A program made the position numbers and the translations under genes. The notes beneath the pieces are model-generated. The model saw only the letters and a list, made by a program, of their open reading frames with translations, searched no databases and was not told where the DNA came from. From Rhodospirillaceae bacterium SYSU D60007 (lineage in GTDB: Bacteria > Pseudomonadota > Alphaproteobacteria > Reyranellales > Reyranellaceae), in assembly GCA_003574685.1 (NCBI GenBank), contig QOCQ01000017.1:1-64000 (forward strand): DNA of 64,000 bases, written 5' to 3'. Shown here in pieces: positions 41,593-51,288 of this stretch (positions within the stretch are counted from its first letter, which is position 1; each line of letters begins with the position of its first letter).

Positions 41593-42867
41593 TCAGTCTG
41601 CCGAGCCCGCTTTCTTCTTCTCTTCCTCAACTGGCACGAAGCCGGGGCGGAAGCCGCCTGCAGCGGGAGCGCCGGCCATCTGCTGCATGGTGACGGCCAA
41701 GGCCGCCTGGGCCTTCTCATTGCCCTTCACCGTGGCGCGGATCGACTCGGCACGACCCGCCATCAGCTCCTGACGGTGCGCTGCGAGATATTCAGCCGAC
41801 GCCTTCTGGTTGACCGTATAGCCGTTCAGCTCGGGGATCACATAACGCGCGAACAGCTCCCAGGAGCGCAGCGTCGCCTCGTAGTTCGCCCAGTCATGCG
41901 CGAAGCCCAGCACGACGCCGAAGCCGCCAGTGATCTCCTGCAAGTCGCGGATGACCTTCACCAGCTCGTCGGGCGTGCCGATCACCGACGATCCGGTGCC
42001 GCTGCCGGCCGCGCCGGTCACCTGCTCCAGCAGCTTCCAGCGATCCTCGACCGCGGTCGCGCCGAGCTGGCCCAGCACCCGCACGCGATATTCGTTGTGC
42101 CACCACCACAGGCCATCGACGGCTTCCTGCTGCGCCTGCTTCTTCGATTCCGCCAGATGCCAGGACAGCAGCACGCGCCAGTCGCGGCGGTCCACGGTCT
42201 TGCCGTGCTTCTTCGCCGACTCTTCGGCGAAACCCCATTGCACGGGCAGCGCCTGAAGGCCTTCCAGCGAGGTCGAGGCGATCGACAGCACGCCCATGCC
42301 GTACTTGCCGGCGAGCTGCATGCCCGAAGGGCTGATCGAGGAGGCCGCGGCCATGGGCAGCTTTTCCTGCAACGGCAGAAGCTGGAGCTGCGCATCGTTG
42401 AGCTGGAACCACTCGCTTTTCACCGTGAAGCGCTCGCCCTCCAGCAGGCGCACGATCACGCCCAGCGCCTCGTCCTGTCGGTCGCGCAACAGCACCTGGT
42501 CGATCCCGAACGTGCGCGCATCGGACGGCAGCGCGCCCGGACCGGTACCGAACAGGACCCGCCCGCCGGTCATGTGATCGAGCTGCACGATGCGCTGCGC
42601 GACGTTGAAGGGATGGTGATAGGGCAGGGAGACGACACCCGTGCCCAGCTTGATGCGCCTGGTGCGCTCGCCGGCAACGGCGAGGAACATCTCGGGCGAG
42701 GCGATCATTTCCCAGCCCGACGAATGATGCTCGCCGCACCAGAACTCGTCGTAACCCAGCCGGTCAAGGTGGGCGACGAAGTTGAGGTCGCGCTGGAACT
42801 GCAGGGTCGGATGCTCGCCGACCGGGTGATGCGGCGCCAGGAAGGCACCGAACTTCAGACGTTTCAC
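41593..42867 (-). CDS. LLM-class (luciferase-like) flavin-dependent oxidoreductase
   Basis: A 424-residue monooxygenase of the bacterial luciferase-like superfamily, near the limonene-monooxygenase/alkanal-type group. It has FGAFLAPHHPVGEHPTLQFQ near the start, DEFWCGEHHSSGWEM, IKLGTGVVSLPYHHPFNVAQR and VLFGTGPGALPSDARTFGID (cited in parts). It needs reduced FMN or F420. GTG 42867 is preferred: GGGAG lies 7 bases upstream; ATG 42888 would add seven residues and place that site inside the gene. It stands alone. Confidence 0.88.
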   Translation of the reverse strand: MKRLKFGAFLAPHHPVGEHPTLQFQRDLNFVAHLDRLGYDEFWCGEHHSSGWEMIASPEMFLAVAGERTRRIKLGTGVVSLPYHHPFNVAQRIVQLDHMTGGRVLFGTGPGALPSDARTFGIDQVLLRDRQDEALGVIVRLLEGERFTVKSEWFQLNDAQLQLLPLQEKLPMAAASSISPSGMQLAGKYGMGVLSIASTSLEGLQALPVQWGFAEESAKKHGKTVDRRDWRVLLSWHLAESKKQAQQEAVDGLWWWHNEYRVRVLGQLGATAVEDRWKLLEQVTGAAGSGTGSSVIGTPDELVKVIRDLQEITGGFGVVLGFAHDWANYEATLRSWELFARYVIPELNGYTVNQKASAEYLAAHRQELMAGRAESIRATVKGNEKAQAALAVTMQQMAGAPAAGGFRPGFVPVEEEKKKAGSAD

Positions 42868-42983
42868 GGAAATGCTCCCGACTTGCACTGGGCGTGTCGC
42901 GGGCAGCCTAACGCGGCAGGCCGCCGTGGCCTAGCCGCCCGGTCGTTCTGCCACGCGATGCTGATTCGCGGCACGGGCATGGA

Positions 42984-43574
42984 CTAGCGGTGCGGCTCCT
43001 TGCCTGCGCGGACCACGGCCGACGACAGTCCCATGCGGTCGACGGCAGCGATGCCGATCGCCGACAGGATGAACAGCCCGTGGATCAGCGACTGCCACAT
43101 CACGCCGGCCTCGGTGTAGGCCGTGCGGTCCGAGCCCAGCCCGCCGGCCTCGATGAAGGTGCGCAGCAGGTGGATCGAGGAAATGCCGATGATGGCCATC
43201 GCCAGCTTGATCTTCAGCACGCTGGCGTTCACGTGGCTCAGCCACTCGGGCTGGTCGGGGTGGTTCTGCAGCTCCAGGCGCGAGACGAAGGTTTCATAGC
43301 CCCCCACGATCACCATGATCAGCAGGTTGGAGATCATCACAACGTCGATCAGGCCCAGCACCACCAGCATGATCTGCTGCTCGCTGAAGGTGAAGGTGTG
43401 GGTGACCAGGTGCCAGAGCTCCTTGAGGAACAGGGCGACATAGACGCATTGCGCGACAATCAGGCCGAGATAGAGGGGGAGCTGCAGCCAGCGTGACGCG
43501 AAGATAAGCTGGGGCAGCGGCCGCAGCCGTGCGGGCGTCACCCTGGGCGTGGCGATTTCGGAAGCCGTCGACAT
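42984..43574 (-). CDS. YqhA/UPF0114 family membrane protein
   Basis: A 196-residue integral membrane protein with about four helices ([43 protein letters not shown] as a region; [34 protein letters not shown]). Family stretches include [34 protein letters not shown] (residues about 91-124). Function unknown; channel-like roles have been proposed for the family. A GC hairpin (43602-43621) lies in its leader. Confidence 0.88.
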   Translation of the reverse strand: MSTASEIATPRVTPARLRPLPQLIFASRWLQLPLYLGLIVAQCVYVALFLKELWHLVTHTFTFSEQQIMLVVLGLIDVVMISNLLIMVIVGGYETFVSRLELQNHPDQPEWLSHVNASVLKIKLAMAIIGISSIHLLRTFIEAGGLGSDRTAYTEAGVMWQSLIHGLFILSAIGIAAVDRMGLSSAVVRAGKEPHR

Positions 43575-43601
43575 TGAGTTTCACCGTCCTGGAGTGGAAT
43601 T

Positions 43602-43621
43602 GGCCGGCAGAAGGGCCGGCC
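43602..43621. other. GC hairpin in the yqhA leader
   Basis: GGCCGGC (43602-43608) pairs with GCCGGCC (43615-43621) across AGAAGG. It lies 28 bases upstream of the yqhA-like start on the minus strand and could influence its expression. Confidence 0.45.
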
Positions 43622-43794
43622 TCAGCCCCAAGATGGCGATCATTTGTTGCCAAGCCAAGGCATACGCAAGGCAAAGAGCAGGCGCCTCCGCTATCCCGTG
43701 CGCTCCCATCCCTGTCACCCCACAATAACAGCCCCATTTGACCCTACCGCGCTGTGCGGCGAGAGTCGGGCATCGCAGCAGCGGGAGCAATCCC

Positions 43795-46563
43795 ATGGAG
43801 CACCTCGATCCGCGCGACGTCCCCGAAAAGGACGTCCCGCTGCGCTATGACATCCGGCTGCTGGGCCGGATCCTGGGCGATACGGTGCGCGTCCAGGAGG
43901 GCGACGCGGTCTTCGATCTTGTCGAGCGCATCCGGCGTACCGGCGTGCAGTTCCATCGCGAGGCCGACGAGCATGCCCGCCGCGCGCTGCAGGCGATCAC
44001 GAGCGAACTTCCGAGCGACCTTGCGATCCGGATCATCCGCGCCTTCGGCTATTTCTCGCATCTCGCCAATATCGCCGAGGACCAGCACCACATCCGCCGC
44101 ACGCGCGCCTACGCCATGGCCGGCGCCGCGCCCCGGCCGGGGACGATGGCCCACGCGCTTCAGCAGGCGAAAGGCGCAGGCATCACGAGGGACCGCCTGC
44201 AGGCATTCTTCGACCATGCGCTGGTCAGCCCCGTGCTCACGGCGCATCCCACCGAGGTGCGGCGCAAGAGCTCCATCGATCGCGAAATGGAGATTGCCCG
44301 CCTGCTCGACGCGCGCGACCGCATCGAGTTCACGCCCGAGGAGCTGGCCGACAACCGCAAGGCGCTGCGCCGCGCCGTGCTGACGCTGTGGCAGACCAGC
44401 ATCCTGCGCCGCACGCGGCTGCGCGTCATCGACGAGGTGGCCAACGGCCTCTCGTACTACGACCACACGTTCCTGCGGCAGCTCCCGCGCTTCTATGCCG
44501 ATCTTGAGGACGAGCTCGGCGGCGTCGATCCGGCATGGCAGGATCTTCGCGTGAGCCCGTTCCTGCGCATGGGGAGCTGGATCGGCGGCGATCGCGACGG
44601 CAATCCCTACGTCACTGCCGACGTGCTGCGCCAGGCCCTGACCATGCAGAGCCGGCGCGCCCTGCAATTCTATCTCGAGGAGCTGCACCAGCTCGGCAGC
44701 GAGCTGTCGCTGGACGCAAGACTGGTGCCAGTGTCGGCCGCGGTGCGGGAGCTGGCGGAACGCTCGCCCGACCGCGCGCAGGAACGACAGGACGAACCGT
44801 ACCGGCGCGCCATCGTCGGCATCTATGCGCGCCTTGCCGCCACGGCGCGCTCGCTCGACGGTCTGGAGGCACCGCATCCCACTGCTCCCGATGCGCCAGC
44901 CTACGCGCAGGCGGCCGGGCTGAAGGCCGACCTCGATGTCCTGTTCGATTCGCTGATGACCCATGGCTCGGCAGGCCTCGCCCGCGGAAACCTGCGTACG
45001 CTGCGGCGGGCCGTTGACGTGTTCGGCTTTCATCTCGCCTCGCTGGACCTGCGGCAGAACGCCGATGTGCACGAGCGCACGGTTGGCGAGCTGTTGGCTG
45101 TCGCCGGGGTGGAGGGCGACTATCGTGCGCTGCCGGAGGACGCGCGTGTGGCGCTGCTGGTTGCGGAGCTGGGCAACGCACGGCCATTGACCTCGCCGCA
45201 CCTGGCCTATGGGGAGGAAACCACGGCCGAGCTGGCAATGCTGAGCGTCGCGGCCGATGCCCATCGCCGCTACGGCCCGGCCTCGATGCCGCATTACGTG
45301 ATCTCTAAGGCCGATGGCGTGTCGGATGTGCTCGAAGTCGCGGTCCTGCTCAAGGAGGCCGGCTTGCTGCGTCCGCGCGAGGCCCGCTTGGACATGGACA
45401 TCGTGCCGCTGTTCGAGACCATCGCCGATTTGCAGCATTGCGGGCGGATCATGGACAGCCTGTTTGCGCTGCCGCTCTACCGCCGCCTGCTGGCCAGCCG
45501 GCGCGATACCCAGGAGGTGATGCTCGGTTACTCCGACAGCAACAAGGACGGCGGCTATCTCACCTCGACCTGGGAACTGTACAAGGCGGAGCTGGCGCTG
45601 ATCGATGTCTTCCGCCGCCACAAAATCGCGCTGCGCCTGTTCCACGGCCGCGGCGGCTCGGTGGGCCGCGGCGGCGGGCCGAGCTACGAAGCGATCCTGG
45701 CGCAGCCACCGGGCGCCGTGCAGGGCCAGATACGGATTACCGAGCAGGGCGAGGTGATCGCCGGCAAGTACTCCAACGCCGAGGTCGGACGGCGCAATCT
45801 CGAAACGCTGGCCGCCGCCACGCTGGAAGCCACGCTGCTGGAGTCGGACGCACCGGCGCCGTCGGCGGATTACCTCGCGGCGATGGAGGAACTGTCGTCG
45901 CACGCCTGCCGCGCCTATCGCAGCCTGGTCTACGAGACGGAGGGCTTCGAGCGCTACTTCCGCGAAGCCACGGTGTTGAACGAGATCGCCAATCTCAATA
46001 TCGGCAGCCGGCCGGCTTCGCGCTCCGGACGCAGCCGCATCGAGGATCTGCGCGCCATTCCCTGGGTGTTTAGCTGGGCACAATGCCGGCTGATGCTGCC
46101 GGGCTGGTACGGTTTCGGATCGGCCGTACAGGCGTGGACGGCGGCGCATCCCGAAAGCGGCATGGCGATGCTGCAGGAGATGTACCGGCAATGGCCGTTC
46201 TTCCGCACCATGCTGTCGAACGCCGACATGGTTCTCGCCAAGAGCGATATCGCGATCGCCTCGCGCTACGCCGAGCTGGTGAGCGAGGCCGCGTTACGCG
46301 AGTCGATCTTCACGCGCCTGCGCCAGGAGTGGCGGGATTCGATCGCGGCCGTGCTGGCGATCACGGGGCAGAAGACACTGCTGGAGCGCAATCCCCTGCT
46401 GGCGCGCTCGATCCGCAACCGCTTTCCCTATATCGATCCGCTCAACCACGTGCAGATCGAGCTGCTGCGCCGCCATCGCGGCGGCGATACCGATCCGGCC
46501 GTCGTGCAGGGAATTCACCTCAGCATCAACGGCATTGCCGCCGGCCTGCGCAACAGCGGCTGA
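43795..46563 (+). CDS. ppc: Phosphoenolpyruvate carboxylase
   Basis: Fixes bicarbonate onto phosphoenolpyruvate to give oxaloacetate, refilling the TCA cycle. The 922-residue product has the catalytic-His region [31 protein letters not shown], the second signature [17 protein letters not shown], and [16 protein letters not shown]; it ends [11 protein letters not shown], the family's C-terminus. ATG 43795 has GGGAG 8 bases upstream. It meets the convergent PEP-mutase-like gene with no gap and no visible terminator. Confidence 0.95.
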   Translation: MEHLDPRDVPEKDVPLRYDIRLLGRILGDTVRVQEGDAVFDLVERIRRTGVQFHREADEHARRALQAITSELPSDLAIRIIRAFGYFSHLANIAEDQHHIRRTRAYAMAGAAPRPGTMAHALQQAKGAGITRDRLQAFFDHALVSPVLTAHPTEVRRKSSIDREMEIARLLDARDRIEFTPEELADNRKALRRAVLTLWQTSILRRTRLRVIDEVANGLSYYDHTFLRQLPRFYADLEDELGGVDPAWQDLRVSPFLRMGSWIGGDRDGNPYVTADVLRQALTMQSRRALQFYLEELHQLGSELSLDARLVPVSAAVRELAERSPDRAQERQDEPYRRAIVGIYARLAATARSLDGLEAPHPTAPDAPAYAQAAGLKADLDVLFDSLMTHGSAGLARGNLRTLRRAVDVFGFHLASLDLRQNADVHERTVGELLAVAGVEGDYRALPEDARVALLVAELGNARPLTSPHLAYGEETTAELAMLSVAADAHRRYGPASMPHYVISKADGVSDVLEVAVLLKEAGLLRPREARLDMDIVPLFETIADLQHCGRIMDSLFALPLYRRLLASRRDTQEVMLGYSDSNKDGGYLTSTWELYKAELALIDVFRRHKIALRLFHGRGGSVGRGGGPSYEAILAQPPGAVQGQIRITEQGEVIAGKYSNAEVGRRNLETLAAATLEATLLESDAPAPSADYLAAMEELSSHACRAYRSLVYETEGFERYFREATVLNEIANLNIGSRPASRSGRSRIEDLRAIPWVFSWAQCRLMLPGWYGFGSAVQAWTAAHPESGMAMLQEMYRQWPFFRTMLSNADMVLAKSDIAIASRYAELVSEAALRESIFTRLRQEWRDSIAAVLAITGQKTLLERNPLLARSIRNRFPYIDPLNHVQIELLRRHRGGDTDPAVVQGIHLSINGIAAGLRNSG

Positions 46564-47421
46564 CTAGGGCCGCGGCAGCGCGGCCATGAGCTTGTTCATC
46601 TCGCTGTTGGTGATCGCCTCCGCAGCATAGCTGAAGTCGCCGCGACTGCGGATGCCCTCCAGCACCTGCCGCACCAGTGTGGCGGTAGTCAGCATCAGGC
46701 TGCCGCCGATGCTCAGCCGCCGTACGCCCAGCCGGCGGGCTTCGGCCACGCTCAGCCCGGCGCGGCCGGCGAAGGCCGCCAGCACGTTCAGCGGTCCATT
46801 GATCGCCGCGGTCAGCCGGCCGACGGTTTCGGCATCGCCGGGACCCGGCACGAACACGCAGTCGGCACCGGCCTCAAGGAAGGCATTTGCACGCCGTACC
46901 GACTCGGCGAAGCAGGCCGCGGCGTCGCCGGTCCGCACGAGCCAGGGATCGGTGCGTGCATTGAGCACGAAGGGCACCCTGAGCCGGTCCGCCGCGGCGC
47001 GGCCGGCGCGGACGCGCGCCACGGCGAGATCGAAGTCGAGCAAGCGGCCGGTCTGCGGGTCGACATCCTCGATGTTGCCCCCGGCCAGCCCGGCCTCTAT
47101 GGCGCCGGCGATGGTGGCCGCGACGTCTTCCGGCGCAGAGCCATAGCCCGCTTCGAGATCGGCACTCACGGGCACGGGGCATTGGGCCGCGATGCGGCCC
47201 GCCACGGCCAGCATCTGCTCGCGCCCCATCCGCTCGCCGTCGGGGTAGCCCTGGGCAAAGGCGATGCCGGCGCTGGTCGTGGCAATCGCCGGGAAGCCGG
47301 CCGCGGCCATCAGGGCCGCGCTGGCATGATCCCAGGCGTTCGGCAGGACCACAACCTCGGGGCCGGCATGCATGCGGCGGAAGTTTTCGGCTTTGGCTTG
47401 CAGACTCTCAAGGGCGGTCAT
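46564..47421 (-). CDS. Isocitrate lyase/PEP mutase superfamily enzyme
   Basis: A 285-residue TIM-barrel enzyme of the ICL/PEP-mutase superfamily with the metal-binding segment VSADLEAGYGSAPEDV, IEDVDP and VLNARTDPWLV. It lacks the KKCGH motif of isocitrate lyase and the EDKxxxxxNS motif of true PEP mutase, so it is neither of those; oxaloacetate decarboxylase or a 2-methylisocitrate-lyase-like C-C lyase are possible. It diverges from a LysR gene that probably controls it. ATG 47421 fits the family. Confidence 0.85.
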   Translation of the reverse strand: MTALESLQAKAENFRRMHAGPEVVVLPNAWDHASAALMAAAGFPAIATTSAGIAFAQGYPDGERMGREQMLAVAGRIAAQCPVPVSADLEAGYGSAPEDVAATIAGAIEAGLAGGNIEDVDPQTGRLLDFDLAVARVRAGRAAADRLRVPFVLNARTDPWLVRTGDAAACFAESVRRANAFLEAGADCVFVPGPGDAETVGRLTAAINGPLNVLAAFAGRAGLSVAEARRLGVRRLSIGGSLMLTTATLVRQVLEGIRSRGDFSYAAEAITNSEMNKLMAALPRP

Positions 47422-47502
47422 CGCGGGTCTCCTCCAGGAAAGGCACGGGCCGACCATCAGTTGCCCTCGACCATCCGTCCAATGCATAGTATTGAACAGC
47501 CC

Positions 47503-47519
47503 CATCAGCTTTTCTGATG
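47503..47519. promoter_or_regulatory. Small palindrome over the LysR ribosome-binding region
   Basis: CATCAG (47503-47508) and CTGATG (47514-47519) are inverted around CTTTT, ending 3 bases before ATG 47522. It lies in the 100-base divergent region between the LysR and PEP-mutase-like genes and could be an autoregulatory site or a small hairpin over the start. Confidence 0.4.
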
Positions 47520-47521
47520 AC

Positions 47522-48418
47522 ATGAACATCAACGAGATCGAGGCCTTCGTCTTCATCCTGCAAGCTGGCGGGGTGACGCGCGCGGCCAGCCGCCTGCACC
47601 GCTCGCAGCCCGCCATCAGCCGGCGCCTGAAGCTGCTGGAGCAGCAGCTCGGCGCGCCGGTGCTGGAGAAGACCCGCGAGCGTCTGGTGCTGACCGATGC
47701 CGGCCGCGCGTTCCTGCCGTTCGCCGAGGCCTGCCTGGCGGCGATCCGCGACGGCAAGGAGGCGGTGCAGGCGCTGAAAGGCAAGCCGCAGGGCCGCGTG
47801 TCGCTGGCGCTGGTCGGCACGCTGGCGGGCACGCGCATTGTCGCCGATCTGCGCCGCTTCGTGCGGGCGCACCGGGACGTGCGGCTGGAACTGCGTACCG
47901 CCAACAGCCATGAGGTGAGCGAGCTGGTGCGCCGCGGCGAGGTGATGCTGGGCTTGCGGTATTTCGAGGACCCCGCACGCGAGCTGGTGTCGCGCATCGT
48001 GGCGCAGGAGGCGATGGTCGTGGTCTGCTCGTCGGAGCACGCTTTGGCCGGGCGGCGCCTCTCCTCGGCGCGGCAACTGGCGGGCGAACGCTGGGTGAGC
48101 TTCCCCGTGCGCCGCGGCCGGCAGGAGCCGGCGGCGCAGGCGATCGACCGCCAGCTTGCCGCGGCCGGGCTGGTTGACGCTGAGATCGTGGCCATCGACA
48201 GTCTCACCGCCCAGAAACGCCTGGTGGAAGCCGGCTTCGGGCTGGCGCTGCTGCAGGAAAGCGCCATCCAGGAGGAACTGCGCCTGGGTACGCTGGCACG
48301 GGTGCACGCGCCGTTCCTGCGTACGACGGTTCCCGTTTCGGTCGTTTACCGGCGCGCCGGCTACCTGGGGCCCGCCGCGCGGGCGCTGCTGGACATCGTC
48401 AGCCGTGTAAGGCGATGA
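47522..48418 (+). CDS. LysR-family transcriptional regulator
   Basis: A 298-residue LysR regulator. The N-terminal helix-turn-helix is INEIEAFVFILQAGGVTRAASRLHRSQPAISRRLK (residues about 3-37), followed by LTDAGRAFLPFA and an effector-binding domain starting near GRVSLALVGTLAGTRI. It diverges from the ICL/PEP-mutase superfamily gene and is its likely regulator. ATG 47522 is the family start. Confidence 0.92.
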   Translation: MNINEIEAFVFILQAGGVTRAASRLHRSQPAISRRLKLLEQQLGAPVLEKTRERLVLTDAGRAFLPFAEACLAAIRDGKEAVQALKGKPQGRVSLALVGTLAGTRIVADLRRFVRAHRDVRLELRTANSHEVSELVRRGEVMLGLRYFEDPARELVSRIVAQEAMVVVCSSEHALAGRRLSSARQLAGERWVSFPVRRGRQEPAAQAIDRQLAAAGLVDAEIVAIDSLTAQKRLVEAGFGLALLQESAIQEELRLGTLARVHAPFLRTTVPVSVVYRRAGYLGPAARALLDIVSRVRR

Positions 48419-48446
48419 TGGCATTCTGAAAGATCGGGGGACCAGC

Positions 48447-48959
48447 ATGCGCGCGACGACGATCCTGGGGATGGCATTCGTGCTGGCCGGCGCGGCGGCC
48501 TGTGGCGAGGGCGACATGCGCCAGCCGGTGTTTGCGGCGCCGCCCGCGCCCTCGCTCATGGCCAATGTCGGCGACACGGTGATGGATGTGCGGATCAAGC
48601 GCCCGCGGCTCAGCGCCATCGGCGTGGCCGGGATGGCCGGCGGCGGCTATGAGATCGGCCGCGTGCGGGTCGAGTTCGCCGGCGTCCAGAACCGGCGAGC
48701 CGTGTTGATCCGCCACTACCTGGCGCAGACTGTTGACGCGAACGTCGCGCCGCTCTGGACCCCGACTGGGGTGCCGTCCTCGGACCCGGGCTACGTTGCT
48801 GCCGCACAGCCGCAGGCTGTGGCCCTGGAACCGGGCGAGGTGTTGCCGCTGGAAGGCCGTCTGCTGATCGTCCGCCGCGTCGATCCCGCTACCCTTGAAT
48901 ACACCGTAGAGGACATTCCTTCCGCCGCACCCGTCCCTGGAGCGGGAACTGGGAGTTGA
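48447..48959 (+). CDS. Unknown exported protein, possible lipoprotein
   Basis: I do not recognise this 170-residue protein. A signal sequence (MRATTILGMAFVLAGAAACGEG) has a cysteine at a plausible lipidation site, though the -3 residue is Ala rather than Leu. The mature part has short beta-strand-like stretches (VGDTVMDVRIKRPRL, ALEPGEVLPLEGRLLIVRRVDP) and no repeats. AGATCGGGGGACCAGC precedes ATG 48447. It starts 28 bases after the LysR stop. Confidence 0.7.
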   Translation: MRATTILGMAFVLAGAAACGEGDMRQPVFAAPPAPSLMANVGDTVMDVRIKRPRLSAIGVAGMAGGGYEIGRVRVEFAGVQNRRAVLIRHYLAQTVDANVAPLWTPTGVPSSDPGYVAAAQPQAVALEPGEVLPLEGRLLIVRRVDPATLEYTVEDIPSAAPVPGAGTGS

Positions 48960-49027
48960 TGCCGTCAAGGATTGTTGCGCTCGATTGAAAGCCGAACCAC
49001 CTGCGTCAGCAGGCCACGGGCCTTGAT

Positions 49028-49041
49028 TTGATCCACATCAA
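49028..49041. promoter_or_regulatory. FNR/FixK-type box
   Basis: TTGATCCACATCAA matches the FNR/FixK consensus TTGAT-N4-ATCAA at every fixed position. It lies upstream of the cbb3 oxidase operon, which is commonly switched on by FNR or FixK at low oxygen. A class II promoter with the box centred at -41.5 would start transcription near 49076; a weak -10 (TCTAGG, 49062-49067) fits. Confidence 0.85.
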
Positions 49042-49085
49042 AGTTGCATACGCGGTGCCAGTCTAGGTTCCGTGTCAGTTTGCAG

Positions 49086-49601
49086 ATGCTGAAGACGGTT
49101 CGCCCGCAAGTGACCGAGTCGTTGGTCGTCCCTGACGAAAGCCGGAGTCATCGCTTCAGGGAAGCGCCGTTCGTTTTCGTCGCGATCTTCTGGCTGGGGC
49201 TTCTGCTGGGCGTGTCGCTCCTGGCGACGACGGTCAAATTCCAGGCGCCGTCACTGGACCTGCCGACGGCGCTGGATGTCGGGCGGGTCACCTTTGCGCT
49301 GCTGTCGAAGGTTGAGTGGGTGCTGTGCGGAGTGCTGATCGCTGCTGCGTTCCTTTCACCGCTGTCGCAGGGCGTGCGCCTGGGCGGTTGCGCCGTCCTG
49401 GTAGCGGTGCTGGCCTGCCAGGCATCGTGGCTTTTGCCCGCTCTCGACCTGCGCGCAAGCCAGATCATCGCCGGCGCCACGGTGCCGGCCAGCAACCATC
49501 ACCTCTACTACGTCGCCGCGGAAGGCCTGAAGACGCTGCTGCTGCTCGCGCTTTCGGTGGAGGCGCTGTGGACCAGCGTCTCGTCGCGCCGCCCGGCGTG
49601 A
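49086..49601 (+). CDS. Unknown four-helix membrane protein before ccoN
   Basis: A 171-residue membrane protein with about four hydrophobic segments (FVFVAIFWLGLLLGVSLLAT, WVLCGVLIAAAFLSPLSQG, LGGCAVLVAVLACQASWLLP, LKTLLLLALSVEALW). FWLGLLLGVSLLATTVKFQAPSL recalls a small conserved family of unknown function in alphaproteobacteria. ATG 49086 is preferred: ATG 49044 would start only 2 bases after the FNR box, which is unlikely for a transcribed start. Its place as first gene in the FNR-controlled run suggests a respiratory role. Confidence 0.7.
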   Translation: MLKTVRPQVTESLVVPDESRSHRFREAPFVFVAIFWLGLLLGVSLLATTVKFQAPSLDLPTALDVGRVTFALLSKVEWVLCGVLIAAAFLSPLSQGVRLGGCAVLVAVLACQASWLLPALDLRASQIIAGATVPASNHHLYYVAAEGLKTLLLLALSVEALWTSVSSRRPA

Positions 49602-49620
49602 GGCAGGGGGAGTTCGCCAG

Positions 49621-51285
49621 ATGCTATCCGGACTGACGGTTTCCGAGCGCCAGCTCTCTCTCGTCGTGCTGGGCCTGCTGGCCGTCTGCGGCCTGGCCAT
49701 GATCGGCGCCGGACGGAACGACGATGCGCTGGGCACTCATGGCTTCATCGTGCTCGGCGTCAGCCTTGGCCTGACGTTTCTGGTGATCTCGCGATACTTC
49801 GATCCCGAGCCGTCACAGGAGCGGCTGTCGGAGTATTACGATGACCCTACGCGTGCCGGCATCATCCTTGCAATGGTGTGGGCCGTCATCGGCATGTTCG
49901 TCGGTGTGTGGGTGGCCGCGCTGCTGGCATGGCCGGATCTCACCTTCGATGCCGCCTGGGCGAGTTTTGGCCGCTTGCGACCCGTGCACACCAATGGGGT
50001 GATTTTCGGCTTCGGCGGCAACGCGCTGATCGCCACTTCCCTGCATGTACTGCAGCGCACCTCGCGGGCGCGGCTGCCCGACCAGTTCAGCCCCTGGTTC
50101 GTGCTGATCGGCTACAACCTGTTCTGCATCATCGCGGCCAGCGGCTACCTGATGGGACTGACCCAGTCCAAGGAATACGCCGAGCCGGAATGGTACGCGG
50201 ACATCTGGCTGGTAATCGTCTGGGTCGTCTACTTCCTGATCTACATCCGCACGCTGCAGCGGCGGAAGGAACCGCACATCTACGTCGCCAACTGGTACTA
50301 CATGGCCTTCATCCTGGTCGTGGCCGTACTGCACATCGTCAACAATCTCGCCCTGCCGGTATCGCTGGGTCATGCCAAGAGCTACTCGGTGTTCTCCGGC
50401 GTTCAGGACGCGATGGTGCAATGGTGGTACGGCCACAATGCGGTAGCGTTCTTCCTGACGGCCGGCTTCCTTGGCATGTTGTACTACTACCTGCCCAAGC
50501 GCGCCGAGCGGCCGATCTTCTCCTACCGGCTGTCAATCATCAGCTTCTGGGGCATTACCTTCATGTACATGTGGGCGGGTTCGCACCACCTGCACTACAC
50601 GGCGCTGCCGCAATGGGTGCAGACGCTGGGCATGACCTTCTCGGTTGTGCTGCTGGTGCCGTCCTGGGCCTCGGCCGGCAACGCGCTCGCGACGCTGAAC
50701 GGCGCCTGGCACAGGGTGCGCGACGACGCGACGCTGCGCTTCATGATGGTGGCCGCCGTCTTCTACGGCATCTCGACCTTCGAGGGCTCGTTCATGGCCA
50801 TCCGTGCCGTGAACTCGCTGTCCCACTATACCGACTGGACCGTGGGCCACGTCCATGCTGGCGCGCTCGGCTGGGTGGCGATGATTACCTTTGGCTCCTT
50901 CTACGCGCTGGTGCCGTGGATGTGGAAGCAGGGGCGCATGTATTCGCCGAAGCTGGTGGAGGTTCACTTCTGGTTCGCGCTGGCCGGGACCGTCATCTAC
51001 GTCTTCGCGATGTGGAACTCGGGCATCATCCAGGGCCTGATGTGGCGCACCTACAATGACAGCGGCACGCTTGCCTACTCCTTCATCGACAGCCTTGTCG
51101 CGATGCATCCCTACTACATCGCGCGCACGGTCGGCGGTCTGTTCTTCCTGATCGGCGCGGTCGTGGGGGCATACAACATCGCGATGACGATCCGCATGGC
51201 GCGGGCGGCGAAGGTGCGCGAAGAGGCCGGCACCGACGTTCCCTTGCCGCGACCAGTGGCGACGGCGATGCAGGCAGGGGAGTAG
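49621..51285 (+). CDS. ccoN: cbb3-type cytochrome c oxidase subunit I
   Basis: The catalytic heme-copper subunit of the high-affinity cbb3 oxidase, in the inner membrane. The 554-residue product has about 12-14 hydrophobic segments and the CcoN histidine regions HTNGVIFGFGGNALIAT, QWWYGHNAVAFFLTAGFLG, GSHHLHYTALP and GHVHAGALGW. It starts 19 bases after the preceding gene and ends 3 bases before ccoO. Under FNR control it should work at low oxygen. Confidence 0.95.
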   Translation: MLSGLTVSERQLSLVVLGLLAVCGLAMIGAGRNDDALGTHGFIVLGVSLGLTFLVISRYFDPEPSQERLSEYYDDPTRAGIILAMVWAVIGMFVGVWVAALLAWPDLTFDAAWASFGRLRPVHTNGVIFGFGGNALIATSLHVLQRTSRARLPDQFSPWFVLIGYNLFCIIAASGYLMGLTQSKEYAEPEWYADIWLVIVWVVYFLIYIRTLQRRKEPHIYVANWYYMAFILVVAVLHIVNNLALPVSLGHAKSYSVFSGVQDAMVQWWYGHNAVAFFLTAGFLGMLYYYLPKRAERPIFSYRLSIISFWGITFMYMWAGSHHLHYTALPQWVQTLGMTFSVVLLVPSWASAGNALATLNGAWHRVRDDATLRFMMVAAVFYGISTFEGSFMAIRAVNSLSHYTDWTVGHVHAGALGWVAMITFGSFYALVPWMWKQGRMYSPKLVEVHFWFALAGTVIYVFAMWNSGIIQGLMWRTYNDSGTLAYSFIDSLVAMHPYYIARTVGGLFFLIGAVVGAYNIAMTIRMARAAKVREEAGTDVPLPRPVATAMQAGE

Positions 51286-51288
51286 ACG

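Noticed and set aside
43744-46191. An 815-codon open frame antisense to ppc
   Set aside because: ppc on the plus strand has all family signatures over the same span; long antisense frames are common in GC-rich DNA and this one has no recognisable domain.
46564-47421. A phosphonate-biosynthesis PEP mutase
   Set aside because: The EDKxxxxxNS signature of true PEP mutase is absent, and no phosphonopyruvate decarboxylase or aminotransferase partner lies beside it.
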